NCBI GenBank assembly: GCA_965178125.1
Contig: OZ237746.1
Span: forward strand, 868,001 to 932,000
Direction of reading: 5' to 3'
DNA length: 64,000 bases
From: Bilabrum cf. latius
Lineage: Eukaryota > Bigyra: Bicosoecida > Bigyra > Bicosoecida
The notes under the pieces are model-generated. The model ran no database searches and was not told the DNA's origin. It saw only the letters and a program-made list of their open reading frames with translations. Both the position numbers and the translations under genes were made by a program. Position 1 is the first letter of the stretch; every line of letters starts with the position of its first letter. Positions 11,412 to 23,453 of the stretch are shown in pieces.

Positions 11412-14400
11412 TTGTTTGATGATCTTGCGCGCTTGAGATTATTGGAAGACTACCCCAACACCAAGATGCGCTGGAGTGCTGCCAGTGGCGGAGTCTGTCT
11501 CCGTCGACCGAGTCAGCGAGCGTCCTGCAGTACGCACGTGACTCACAGGCTTCTTATGATGCTGACCTGCATCCAAATTTCGCATCAAACAGCTAGTGTA
11601 CCTCTTCCCGGTGCCCCGGGCAGCAACCGGCAGCAGTCGCTGCCATCGAGAATGCTGCAATCTTCGCCATCTCCCACGCCTCTGGTAGGCTACGGCGCTG
11701 CGAAGCCTATTTCTGACGTGTGGCCTCGTTCACCAATGGTCGAGGCCATGGGCCGTCTGTTTTTTTAGGGAGGGCACCCGCAAACTGGTGATGAGCTGTG
11801 GATGTCGGATGGAGAATCTGCCTCGCTCGTCCAAGACGCAGCCCCTGGACAGCTTAGCTCCTCTCCCACCGGCATGATAGAGTTCAATGGCCGCCTGTAC
11901 TTTGCAGCCACTGAACCTAGCTCGGTATCGTTCCCGCCGAGCGAGCTGTACTCGTATGACCTCGCTGCAGTGGTCCGGGGCGACGCGGTCAACGCCACGA
12001 GGGAGCCTAGCACCGGAAGAGATTTGGGAACCGATCCAAAATACATGTGTAGGTACAAGGGGCTGGGTCCAGATGCTCTCTACTTTGCAGGCCGGGAGGC
12101 ATCCTGGGCGACGTCGCTGTTTCGGTACAATGGGACCGGCCAGGCCCTGGAACTGGTCCGCGGCACGAGCGGTGTTAGCCCGAAGGAACTGACCGTGTTT
12201 GAAGGCAAGCTGTTCTTCGCAGCGTACGTGATTCAGCCCGAAGATCTCAACTGGGAGGTGTTCTGGTACAACGGCAACGGCACCATGCACCTCCTGGCGG
12301 ACATTGCCCCGGGGGGCGGCGATTCGAGGCCGGGCTGGCTCACCCCAGCCCCCGGGCTGGGCCTCTTCTTCAGTGCCACCATGGGCAGCGGCCAGCCGAC
12401 CCAGCTGTTCATTGTTCCTTCGGCCGGTACCGAGGTGGCTGGGGGCAGCAGCTCCGCATCCTCCGGGCCAGTGACCTCTCCAAAAGCCCCCATCCCAGTG
12501 TTTAAGCCGGGTGAGGGCATCCCTGTGCCGCGTGAATTTGTGCTGCTGCCGGACGGACGGACTCTCGTGTTTGCGGGTGACCCAGGGAACAACGATGACA
12601 ACACGGGACTGTTCAGGATCGACGTGGAAGGTGTGGGTACTCCTGGGTACAACGCCACGCCTGTCGAGACCCTGGCCCAAGGGAACAGATGGGAGTCTGT
12701 GAACATCCGATACACGGCCATCGGGCCGGGAGGCTCGCTCTACATGCAGGCAGGCATAGATAGGGACACGTACGGGACGGAGCTGTGGGTGTACGACCCG
12801 ACCGTGGCTTCCTTCGTGTTCCTTGCAGTGGACATCATCCCGGGGCCGAGCAGCTCCTACCCGGAGTATCTAAAGGGGTACACCAGGCCAGGATCTCCCA
12901 GGGAACAACTGTTCTTCGGGGCCGTGGATGGCAGGCCGGGCTCCCTGTCCCGGGTGGTGCTGTGGGCGTACAACGACACAGCCAGACCCACCCCCTCGCC
13001 CTCCACCACCAGCACGGCCACCGCCAGCCCCTCGCCCTCTAGCTCTGGGACACCATCCGCCTCAGGCACTCCGTCTTTTACGCCCTCGCCCACCCCGGAC
13101 ACCACCCCCACCGGCTCGCCCTCGCCCTCCTCTTTCCCCTGGGGGCAGGGCTCGGAAGGCTCTCCGGGGTACGATGCGGCATCGTTCTCGGGGTCGGTCT
13201 ACATGCAGGTATCAGTCCTGGGCTCACTCACCGCGTACCGTGATCCGGAATCAGAATCGATGCGGCCCCCCGAGCTAGAGATGCCCCGGCTGCAGCGGCT
13301 CGCGCCCGGGGCGGTGTCCGAGCTGGCTCAGCTGGAGGCCGTGAGGGGGCGGGCCTGGGCAGGGAACAACTCGTGGACGAGTCGATTCCGGGTCATGGGT
13401 GCCCGCCCCGAGATTGGCGTGGTGACTCGCACGGGCGTGCTGGTGGAGGTGCTGCGCGCAGAGGGGGCATTGGCGCAAGGCCAGGGCCAGGGTGAGACTA
13501 CTAGCAGGGTGGTGAGGGCCAGGGAACTGAGGCAGCTGGTGGACGAGCGACTGGTGGGCATGGCGGCCTCCGCGGGTGGGCTGGTGGGTAATAGCAGCAC
13601 GGGGCTGCAGGTGGTGCTGGCCCTGGGCGCACCCTCGGCTGTTCCCTGCCCTTGCTTCGAGGGCGCGTGGAGGGTGCCTCTGACGGATGACGAGTGTCCG
13701 TACAGGCAGGTGGACACCAGGATAATCACCGGGCTGGTGCTGGGGCTCGCTGCATGTGTGCCCCTACTAGCTGGAGGCTTGTTCTTTGGTGGGTTTGCGA
13801 CCTTCAGCGGTGCCGTGACGGTCGCAAGCGTGGGCCTTCAGGTGCTGGATGTGGTGAGTGACGCGAGCTTCACCTACCAGCTGGTGCGCGAGCGAGCCTG
13901 CGATGAACCCGCACTCGTCACACTGGCCGCGGTGTCCATTGCGGCCTCGATCACGGCGAACCTTCTCCTGTCGCTGTACCTCCTCCGCGGCTGGCCCGTC
14001 ACCGGCATGCCTCACCACGCGGGCAAGCACTGGAGCGACGTGTTCGGCGTGGCGTTTCTGTCCCTATTCGGCGTAAAGGCCATGGAGCTTCTGACCAGCC
14101 AGCTGTTCGGAAGGAGCGGCCTCAGCCTGTACCCAACCGACGAGCCAGTGGACCTGGCGAGGAAGCGAGAGCTCTCGCACCGCGTGCGGCTGCTGTCCGT
14201 GCCCCAGCTGGTGGTGGAGGACGCGGTGCAATTCGGAGTGCAGGTGTACGTTCTGGCCGTGGGGAGGAGAGGGAGGAGCAATCTGGCGGTGCTGGTGGCG
14301 CTCGTGTTCACGGGACTGAACGTGCTGAGGAACGTTCTCGGGGTGCTCATGAGTTCGCTGGGGCTGGAGGAGCTGGAGCTGGTGTCCAGGAGCACCCAGA

Positions 14401-15266
14401 TCGAGCAGGAGCAGGGGCATGGGCATGGGCATGGGCATGGACATGGACATGGGCGGGGGCGGGGAGGTGGCCGGGTTCAGGATGGTGGGCGTGGGCTCGT
14501 GCAAGGCGCGCCAGTGAGCAGGGCACTGGCCCTCGACAGGAGCGGAGACTCGTCTCTGGACTGGAGCAACCCCCTCCTGGCTATAGTGAGCTGGGTGTCG
14601 GGGGGCAGCCAGAGATCGGACGCGAGTTTTGGCTCCGAGTTGGCCCCTGTGGCGTGGGTCGGTGGTGCGGCAGCAGTCCCGGTGGAGTCGTCGTCGTTGT
14701 CGGCGAGCGGCAGCACCCGCACTGGGACCCTGGGAGCGTCGATCGCGAGCGGTTCGGATCAAGGCTTGGGTCGTGATTCAGCGTGCGCTCTGTCAGTGGT
14801 GCAGTCATAGGGTGGCACCACTGGGCCAAGAACAGCGGGGGCGTGCAGGGCAAGGCACGAGATCGAGCTGGCGGGGGTGCATGAAAGTGCCTCTTCGTGC
14901 TGCTCGCCCCTGTCGTCCTTATCCCCTGGGAGATCGCAGGATATTGCTGGCACGACTGCGGCGCGAGCGACAGGCGGTGCAGGTGAGGGCACCTGCGCTG
15001 GGCGCCGAGGGCCCCAACTGGGGTCCTCCACCATCAACCCGCTGCTGGGGGCAAGGTCTGAGGCGGCTTCCGACGCAGTGCACGAGCTGGAGGCAGAGGT
15101 GACTGCAAGTGCGGGCGGGAGGGGCCGGCGCGGTGCAATTCCCAGCGGAGGTTTATCCTTCGCTGCAGACGATGCGTTGGAGCAGAAGTAGATCGAACAG
15201 GGACAGGGACAGTAGGGACGAGGTGAATAGCGGGGCACGAAGGGTGGGGCAGGACAGGTTGTATGA
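11412..15266 (+). CDS. ELWxxDGT-repeat ectodomain fused to a multipass membrane domain
   Basis: The frame continues through TAGs at 11766, 14808, 15189, 15213 and 15228 to TGA at 15264-15266 (1284 residues from the first in-frame ATG). The N-terminal half holds repeated beta-propeller-like ELWxxDGT units, each with LYF/LFF then a GDELWMSDG or GTELWVYDP motif. Coding certainly begins before 11766, because the first unit reads GRLFF-Gln-GGHPQTGDELW across that TAG; the true start upstream is uncertain and may be in another exon. A Ser/Thr/Pro-rich linker (about residues 520-575) leads to roughly 300 residues with five or six hydrophobic segments (13720-14350), including LQVLDVVSDASFTYQL and VEDAVQFGVQVY, faintly like XK-related proteins. 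A (Gly-His)n run and a Ser-rich tail follow. It is inferred to be a cell-surface protein. Confidence 0.65.
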
Positions 15267-16162
15267 GGCGCTGTGACCTGATCATGGGCGAAGAACGCGA
15301 GAGGCGTGCTCTGCTTCAGCAATTCGACTTGAGCACGAGTGCCAGTACTACCACTGGCAAGACAGAAAACTCACAGTCGGTCAAGATGAAGTGGTATATA
15401 TACCAGCACTTGTGTATTAAGTGTGGGAATGGGTTGCGATGCGCCTGGACGTAACGAAATGTCACGCTTTGCATGACTGGAGCACTTGCTCCAGATTGCG
15501 CAAGTGCCCGTGTGGTCTCATCTAGACTAAATTTGCATACTAGTAATACGGACCATTACTAGTAGTCACACAATCATTTCAAAAACGTGTGCAAGATGCG
15601 CACGCTCTCCTGCTAGCGCGGCGGTGCTAGAGCAGTGCTGCTCGTGCCTTGCGCATGTTTCTGTGCACTGGCTGCTTTGCAGGCCAAACACTTGTTTAAT
15701 CGCGAATAAAGATTGCACCACTCCTGCATTTATCGCGTACTCACTTTCGAGTATGCGGCCGACGCGAATATTGATGGTTGTCTGACTATACGATCGGTAC
15801 GACCCGCGGCTGACGGCAAATCACAGATCCGGTACATTTTGCGAGCCTGCCAAACCGGAACTAACAATCGTCGAGCGGGGTGCACCTCGACGAGAACTGC
15901 ATCCCAAGCCGAACCAAACAAACATTGTATACTCATAACATAGTAACGAGCACGTGTAAGTTATATGCTGAAGATGCTAACGCCATCATAATTCGAGCCG
16001 CTGTCGTCATTTTGGATGCCTGGCTACACGTTGAACCTGGAGATACCCAGTTCCAAGTTCGAACTCGCAGACGATCACGCTATCCCTGCAGATATTGCAG
16101 ATCCAGGGACATCTGTTGGCTAAATCGACATTATTAAAAGCTGACGCCTACGTAACTGCAGC
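15267..16162. other. Intergenic, no gene seen
   Basis: About 0.9 kb of mixed base composition with only short frames on either strand. It presumably contains the 3' UTR of the upstream gene and the promoter of the next. No structured RNA, repeat or homologous motif was recognised. Confidence 0.5.
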
Positions 16163-18100
16163 ATGGGGCGGCGTCTGACCAAGCTACCGTCCCTGGAGGC
16201 GCTCTTGCTCGTAGCCATGCTCCTCATCCGATATTACCGAGCATGTGCTGATTCGAAGGGAACTGATGGGGATACCATTATCACATTTATGAGTCATTTG
16301 TATGCGCTGGCGTGTCCGCGCGGAGTGCTGCAAAACACCAAGTTGCCGGCAGTAGCGAGCTTTCACAAGCTGCGATCGAGGCAAGCCGAGAGCAGCACTC
16401 GCGGCAGGAAGGGCAAGAATACGGCGTTTGCCAACAAGTGCAAACAGATCGAGACGGAGCTATCTGCCCAGCTGGAGCTGACCAACACCAAGAAAAAGGC
16501 GAACGGATTCAAGGTCACGCACGAGCAGATCTCGGCCCTCATCACCTCGGTGCTGCCAGGCGCGTGGGAGAGCCCACCAGCCGTGGGCAAGCTGGACCCC
16601 ATCCTCGGCATGCCCCTGCACGAGTGGGCCAGTGCCGCGCTGAGCTGCCTGCAGGGGCGCCCAGCGGTCCAGGAGCAGGCGGCCATCGACCGCAGCACCG
16701 GGCGCGTGACCGCCCAGTGGCAGGCGAGGACGGCAGAGGTGGCGGCCATGCGGGCCAGGGCCAAGGAGGGCGGGGGGGACGAGGCCCCCACCACGGGGTC
16801 CACAGCGGCTAGTACCCCTGGCACCACCCTGCCACAGGGGGGGGCATGCGAAGGGGACGACACGAAGGAGGGGCCGGGGAGGAGCATGCGAAGGGGAGGG
16901 GCCAGGGCAGCAACTCAGAGGGCCGTCCCGGGAGGCGTCGTGCGAGCTGGATCTGGATCTAAGGCGGTGAATGCGAGGATGAGTTCAAGGGCGCGGGGGC
17001 GAAGGAGAAGCGAGGGGGTGGTTTCAACAAGGACACTGACGCGATCCAAGAAGAGGGGGAGGCAACAGGTGTCTAGGCGAAGCGCGCGCATGGCGACAAA
17101 GAGGCGCCAGGGGTGTGACGAGGACGAGGATGAGGACGAGGACGAGGTTGGGGCAGGGTCGGGACAGGGGTGGAGTGGCACCATGGGGGGCGATGCAGCC
17201 GAGCCTGCATCCAAGAGCGAGCAGGGACATGGGCAGGGGCACCCAGGCTCAGCCCCCTCCCCCTTTCCCTCCTCCTCCTCCTCCTCTTCGTCTGCTGCGA
17301 GCTCCTCCTCCTCCTCCTCCTCCTCCTCCTCTTCCTCTGCAGAGGGGGAGCTTACCCCCACCCCATGGGCCTATCCCGATGAGCTTCAACCGAGCAAGCC
17401 CGTGGGCATGGCCTCGCCCATGGGTCGCGCCCCCAGGAGCCCCCAAGGAACAGGGCTAGACCCCCACGTTGGTGACCCGTGGAGCTAGGGATGCGCCACC
17501 CCGGAGGGGGGAGTGACGAGTGGGGCGCCCCTGGGACCTGATGTGTGTGACGACGACGAGTGGGAAAACGGTGCTGGCGAGCATGCGGCCGAGGATGAGA
17601 AGGAGATGGAGAAGTAGGTTGCTCGCTTCAGCCAGCAGCCATGTGAACTCGAGGACGGCTGCGACTTTGAGCCATGGGTCCCATGGGGGCTGGAGCAGGC
17701 GACGGAGATGGCGATTGCGCTGCTACGTCAGAACTGCAAGCAGGAGGTAGACATGGATCTCGCGGGATTTGAGTAGATGCACACGCTGGGCGTGATGCCG
17801 ATCCCCATCCTGGGCCAGCACGCCATGAGGGGCTGCGGGCAGGTGTGGGCCGGCCGACTGCTGGGGGTGCCAATGGGCAAGGAGCACAAGGAGATGGGCC
17901 CGGGCGGGTGGGCGCTGGATGGCGAAGTGCGCCTGGACGTGCATGCGGATGAACAGGCGATCGAGGTGGTTGCAGTTTTGGGTAGCAAGCGGGATAGGGG
18001 CGCAGGCGAGGAGACAGTCGGCCCCGACGAAAGTGGCTCGTCAGGGGCTTGTGACGAGCGAGTATACTTTGCTCGGTCGCAAAAGAGGCACCGATATTGA
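16163..18100 (+). CDS. Unknown low-complexity, probably nuclear protein
   Basis: The frame opens with ATG (MGRRLTKLPSLEALLLVAML) and runs through TAGs at 17486, 17615 and 17774 to TGA at 18098-18100 (645 residues). Residues 1-190 look globular, mostly helical and Lys/Gln/Glu-rich. Residues 190-330 contain several basic clusters (SSRARGRRRSEG, RSKKRGRQQVSRRSARM) that resemble nuclear localisation signals. A run of Asp-Glu pairs and a long polyserine tract (17270-17340) follow, then about 200 Gly/Glu/Trp-containing residues. I recognise no family. Part of the low-complexity region could be an artefact of GC-rich composition, but the frame is maintained across three TAGs and nothing else. A further exon at 18397-18630 might belong to it. 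Confidence 0.5.
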
Positions 18101-18396
18101 CAGTTTTTGATACATGTGTTTTTTTGCATTGCTAGGGTGTGCTTGATGACTACAAATGTTTTGGAACTCGGCGAACCTGAACCTGGTCCGAAGCACTTTA
18201 GTTGATCCGGATGGAATGCACCGGCATAGGCCTACACCAGGATCGCCAGGTTCATGCTACACCAACTTGAAGCGCCTGGAGACGGTCACGTGGGTCACAG
18301 GTGCTGTGATTGTATTGAGTGCTGTTCGGACGTGCAGAGGTGGCTGATGCTGACCACCCCTACCCCACACCCCCCCCCCCCCCTCCCCCCTACCAG

Positions 18397-18630
18397 GTAG
18401 AAGTGGTCCAGCGGATCAACGATGCGCTGGATGCAGACCGGAGGAAGTGGCCGGTGGAGGTTGGCAGGGGCGCTGGTGGGGGATAGACCAAAGTGAGAGG
18501 AGCCGCGGCGACTGCTTCGGTGGCGGGTGGAGGCGCGAGTGGACTTGGAGTTGCCCTTATGACCCCGAGGGTGTCCTCCTCTCAGTAGACTGACACTGGA
18601 ACTGAAGGGGAGGCATGGTTCCAGGCATAA
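18397..18630 (+). CDS. Candidate terminal exon
   Basis: A C/T-rich tract containing a poly-C run (18370-18390) ends in TACCAG at 18391-18396, a good 3' splice site. From 18397 a frame of 77 codons opens (VEVVQRINDALDADRRKWPV onward), contains two in-frame TAGs and ends with TAA at 18628-18630. Composition is protein-like. The donor is not identified; it might splice to the end of the 16163-18100 gene (a GTATAC at 18061-18066 is in the right phase) or to an unseen exon. Confidence 0.3.
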
Positions 18631-18662
18631 TGGCAATCTTCCGAAGGCCTAGTTAAGCATGA

Positions 18663-19004
18663 ATGAGGTCCTGGGACTAGCTGAAGGCTAGCGGCGGATG
18701 GGAGAACACAGAGACAGCGGGGTGCAAGCTGTCACAAGCTGTATCGATGGCGTGCAATGCATACATGCTGCTGAGTTCGATCGTGCTTCTACCCTTCACA
18801 TTTCTGGTGTTGCGGCTTGGCGGTGGCATCACAGGGGCGTCCATCCCGGGGGATTGGGAGTTGCTCGTCTCGCTGCTGGCTGGCAACACGCTGGCCCACG
18901 GGGGTGCAGTGGGGCTCGGCGAGAGCAGTGAAGTGGGAGCGGGCGCGTCGTATGACGAGTGCCTGGGGGTGTCCTGGGTGACATGCAGCACGGTGGAGCT
19001 CTGA
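18663..19004 (+). CDS. Candidate small membrane protein
   Basis: ATG to TGA, 113 codons, with one in-frame TAG. It has a single strong hydrophobic stretch (MLLSSIVLLPFTFLVLRLGG) and a Gly/Ser/Glu-rich rest. There is no family match. An antisense frame of similar length overlaps it, so coding status is doubtful. Confidence 0.25.
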
Positions 19005-19413
19005 CAACGAAACGAGTTGCGTGCGAATTGCTGGGGTGATGAAGATGAATAAGTACTTGCACCAGGGGTGGACCTGGGAGGGCCGTGCCTGAGGTGGGAT
19101 TGCCAGCCTCCCATGCTCCGGTTCTCCCATGACGGGCACACTGCCTGGCCCCGCCCCGCCCGCACAAGATTAGCAGCCATGGCACACAACGGCCATGCGA
19201 CCCGCCGCATGTTAGCCTCCAGCAAGCCTACACGCGTGTCATGCTCTGGAGCATGCTCTCCACCACCGATACATGCGGGAGTTCCGACGGCCGCAAAATA
19301 GCGGTTGTAACCTGCTCGTGTTGAACTTTCAAGTAGAAGATTAAAACCTGCTCGTCTAGAGGAACCGGTCGACACTCGCCAAGGCTTGGAGTGAGCATCT
19401 TTTCAGAGCTCAC
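19005..19413. other. Intergenic upstream of FkbM-like gene
   Basis: No convincing frame. A TAA at 19345-19347 closes the reading frame of the next gene, so its start must lie downstream, consistent with the ATG at 19414. Confidence 0.4.
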
Positions 19414-22400
19414 ATGCAATGGTGGAGTATGCTTCTATGGGCTTGCATGGTATTCGTGCCATCACTTTCGTATGCAGCAGTCGTGATGGCGTAGAGAGAG
19501 GCCCTCCATCTGCCACGACTATCGAGCTCATCTATTGATGTTCGCTTCCATGGATGGAAGGATATGGGACAGACTGATGGTCTTCATCCGGATGGCTTCA
19601 TTCCGAACCTAGACGGATTATCTGGTGCTTTGCAGGTGGAGTAGGGGGAGACCAAACGTGCACGGCTGGACAGGAACGCAACGAGCCTGGGATTTGTACC
19701 AGTTCTAAAGATATTCGGGAAGATCCAATCATCAGAGGCACCTGTCAATCATAAAGCGAGTAATAATTAGGATGGTAGCACGAAAAACAGCCAATGCAGC
19801 CGGATTGGTCCAATCCGTGCGTTCGCCAAGGCCCTGCAGCTGGTACTGCAAGATCGCTCCCATGAACTGGCAAGTCTGGTCAAGCACCTGGGCAATTCAA
19901 CATCACTGCTGTTTGAGAATGAGGACGATGCACCAAGTCTCCTGGATCCCCTGAATACTCTCAGGTCGAATCGCAACGCCGGTTCCCCGGTTTGGAAGTA
20001 TGTTCTGACTAGCATGCCATCAATAGATAGCGCCGCCGCCACTTATATTGGCACTCCATTGCACCGCGCGCTCGATGTCGCAGCCCGACTGGGCATCGTG
20101 CGGGGTGCGGTCAGGCCGGCGGATCTGGTGCTAGACCTCTTGGACGCTGGCAGCTCCATCGCGACCTTCCACTAGTCCCCCGGTGTGTCAACGCCACAAG
20201 GAGGTGTGGGGATGCACGAAATATGTGCGCTGCTAGGACGGTCCGGTTCTCAGTGTGCCTTGCCAGCAGATAGGCCCGACCGAAGCAACGCATCCTCCCA
20301 CTGGCAGCTTGCAACCCCAACTGCTGCCTCCCGCGATGGTCCCGATGGTCCAATGCCAGCGGTTGGGCCACTCACGATGGAGACCAACACAACGATGCTG
20401 CAGGGGCATATAAGCAGCACGTGGCAGTCCATCCGTGAGCGCCGACGCTCCCGCTACACGGACAGGATCGTAGCGGCAAGGGGAGGTCGCCCCCCTACTG
20501 CTGCTAGCAGTAGTAGTAGTAGTAGTACTGGAGGTGGAGGTGGAGGTGGAGGTGGAGGTGCGGCTTCCATCGTCCCCCTAAGTGCAGCTGACGGTGGGTC
20601 CAAACGTAATGAAAGCGCTTTGTTGGAAGCGCTACGGGCCTATCAATTAGGCAAGGGGGTCGATCATCCCGGTGGCATGCTCCCCTACAGCGGGTTGATC
20701 GACCCAGCTGCGTTGCGAGTGAGCAGAGGGGCCGCGTACATGGCGACTGGGTCGTGGTTTTTGAGGTTAGCGGGGCATCAGATCACTCGTGTAGGTGATA
20801 ATGTAAGGGTGTATCAGGCAGGCGATGGGCCGTGGGGGCTGTTCAGGGGACTTGCAGGTGTCATTGGTGCAGTCAAGGAGGCGGAGCCAGGGGGTGGGGC
20901 AGGGGGACGAGGTGCCGGTGCCCCTGTAAAGAGTGGACCGGGCGGTGTTCAAAGGTCCATACGGATGCGCAGTGCCATACATAGGGAGAGAGCATTAGCG
21001 CGAATGATCGAGACGGAGGCCATGGGAGGAAGGCAGGCAAGGCGACTGGCTCAGCCGGACGCTTTGCCCACTGCCCTCGCACCATCAGCCATGATGCATC
21101 CTGACCAGTGGCCATCCATGATTCAGGGGTGGATTTCCGGCTTGTCAAGGGCAATACGCGCCTACGAGGCAGCCGAAGCCGACGAATCCTCGGCTCCCGG
21201 AGGGCTGCAGGCGGCGGACGAGGGGGTGCGTGCGGCAGTGCGAGGCATGTCCGTGCGGGTGCCAGCTGGCCACTGCCTGCAGGAGCCCTCCCCTAGTCCC
21301 TCCTCTGCCCGAGCAGATACAGGACCTGCGGATGCATCTCCTGGTGATTCCGATTTTGTTCCCTGGCAGCTGCAGCCGCCTGAACCGTAGGATGTGGCTG
21401 TGACGACGGACGCCACCCCCCTGGCATCCTACCTCGTGTGCAGGAGCAGGGAGGCGATGAATGGAGGGGCGCGTAGATTGGCATACGTCTTAAACGCACA
21501 GGCCCCGCCGATGGTGCCGCTGCGCGGACGCCTTGCCTCTCTCGATGGCCGGTTCTATGGTGTCCCAGGTGACCCACGTCACGTGACAGCCGAGGGGGTT
21601 GAGGCTGGGTGCATGGATCGATCAGCAGTCAGGAGAATGGAAATGGAAGGACACGGAAGGAGCGATTCAAGCAACGGGGTAGGTAGTGCAGGTGATACTG
21701 CCAATAAGGATGACAATGGAGGTAATAATGGTAGCAGTGGCAGTGATGGTGATGTCACCCCGCCACTATGGGGAGTGCTTGACCCCGTCCTCTATCGACT
21801 GAGCCAGGAACCCGGACCGTGGCATTCAGACTCCATGATGGACAGATGGATCATCGAGCACGTATTCCCTGGACTAGAGGGCGGATTTTTTGTGGAGGCA
21901 GGGGCGGTGGACGGCGTCACTTCAAGCACAACCAACGTGCTGGAGGACAGCTACAAGTGGAGGGGCGTGCTGGTGGAGAGCCGGACGGAGGGTTGCGAGG
22001 TGGCAAAGAGAAAGAGGCCGCGCAGCACTGTCATACAGGCCCTCCTCGGTCCATCCCCTCCACAGCGCCCAGCATGCCACAGTAAAGGCACCGCATCCCC
22101 TCAGGCTCTAGCAGCCGATGAATGCGTCGAGGAGAGCGGTAACAGGGAAGGCAACGCAGGAGGGCCGCAAGATGATGACTACGTGCTGCTGGTCCCCTAT
22201 GATCCCAGTGACAGCATCATGCTCACTGCTCGGTACGTACCCGCCGCCTCGGTTCGCGGGATGGAGGTCGTGATGGACGAGCTGGAGAGAGGGCTTGCAT
22301 GGAGACCTGCGTGGGATCGAGGGCTGGTCAAGTCCCGCCCGTTGGAGTCCATCTTGCGTGAGGCAGGCGCGCCAAGCTTCATCGAGTTTCTGACGCTGGA

Positions 22401-22719
22401 CGTGGAGGGCTTCGAGTGGGAGGTGCTGAAGAATTTCGATTTCTCGGCATTTGTGTTCGGGGCCATTGCGCTCGAGCACAACGGGGAGCAGCCGAAGAGG
22501 GCGCGGCTATCTAAGCTGCTGCTAGAAAACGGGTACGTGAGAGAGTTTGCATGGCATGCTGACGACCTTTGGCTGCATGGAGACGTGGCCAGGCGGCTGT
22601 GGGGGAGGGAACAGGAAGCTAGGAGGAGGAGGAGAGGCAGGGCAAGAAGGGCCGATTTCGCCGGTGGGCTCGATTGGTCAAGTCTGGTTGAGGTACACAC
22701 AGACCGCCTGCAGTGGTAA
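19414..22719 (+). CDS. Secretory-pathway FkbM-like methyltransferase, large fusion
   Basis: ATG at 19414 begins a clear signal peptide (MQWWSMLLWACMVFVPSLSY, cleavage after SYA). The frame passes TAGs at 19492, 19642, 19768, 20173 and 21388 and stops at TAA 22717-22719 (1101 residues). Residues 800-1050 form an S-adenosylmethionine methyltransferase of the FkbM/Methyltransf_21 type: FFVEAGAVDGVTSSTTNVLE (glycine loop), WRGVLVES, then FIEFLTLDVEGFEWEVLKN and AIALEHNG. An acidic/Asn-Gly insert of about 90 residues (from 22060) separates the two halves of the fold. Residues 40-800 are unassigned; they include a GTPLHRALDVAARLG ankyrin-like turn near residue 212 and Ser and Gly homopolymers from (AGT)n and (GGTGGA)n repeats at 20508-20560. 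The C terminus is strongly basic (RRRRRGRARRA). FkbM enzymes O-methylate sugars or small molecules, so the inferred role is glycan methylation in the Golgi or outside the cell. Confidence 0.75.
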
Positions 22720-23453
22720 CGTCTTTGAAGACGCAGGCTTCTGCGCAAAGTATGCGTGCCTAGACCGCACCACATACTTTTTCTTGCAGTATTGTTCATT
22801 CCACCTGCTCCTTGGGCTCCGACAAGACCTCCCCTCCGTCAAACCGCGAGCCCCACCCCGAGCGACAAGCAATTGCTCCACTCTGGCGGCGCAGCCGAAC
22901 CAGGTCTCGAGCTTGGCCCCGCCCACACGGCCGTTCCAGGAGTTATCCGCAATCTTGCTTCTAATATGTCTAAATCAACGTCCAGGCGCCCCAAAGTTGC
23001 CTCGACCTGCCCTGCGGCCGAGATACGCGACGGATGCGGTCGCAAGGCACCTCCTCACGCAGTGGGTGCGGCAGGTACGCGCCCTTCATAGCACCATCGC
23101 GCACTCAAGGGCCACCCACTCTAGCTCAATCGACACCTGTGCGCTGAATTCGCGGTGAGTGGGCCACTGGGCTGCATTGCGGGGCCGGTAGTTGCCGGCG
23201 AGGCCCGAGGCAGCGGCGGTGCGACCACAGGCGGCAGAGGTGCGCCCAGACAAAGAGGAAGCGATGCATGGGATGCAGTGCGCTGTCACAGGGTTTACAT
23301 CCGATCCGGATAGTGTGAGAACACAATTAAGATTTGGCCCTTTGAGCTCTCAAATCGCACGCGGCTAGTGAAATACATAACTTCTCCCTCATCTGCCTGT
23401 CCATTCGGAGCTGCCCACACACCCCACCTCAATCCCGCGTGCCACACCCCACC
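22720..23453. other. Convergent intergenic region, no confident gene
   Basis: This lies between the stop of the FkbM-like gene and the stop of the giant lectin gene. A rightward frame from 22756 starts with a signal-peptide-like run (MPRPHHILFLAVLFIPPAPW), but it continues antisense into the lectin gene, so I do not call it. No repeats seen. Confidence 0.4.

Noticed and set aside
22756-23300. Secreted protein gene starting MPRPHHILFLAVLF
   Set aside because: After the signal-like start the frame is low-information and runs antisense into the lectin gene; no domain or splice support.
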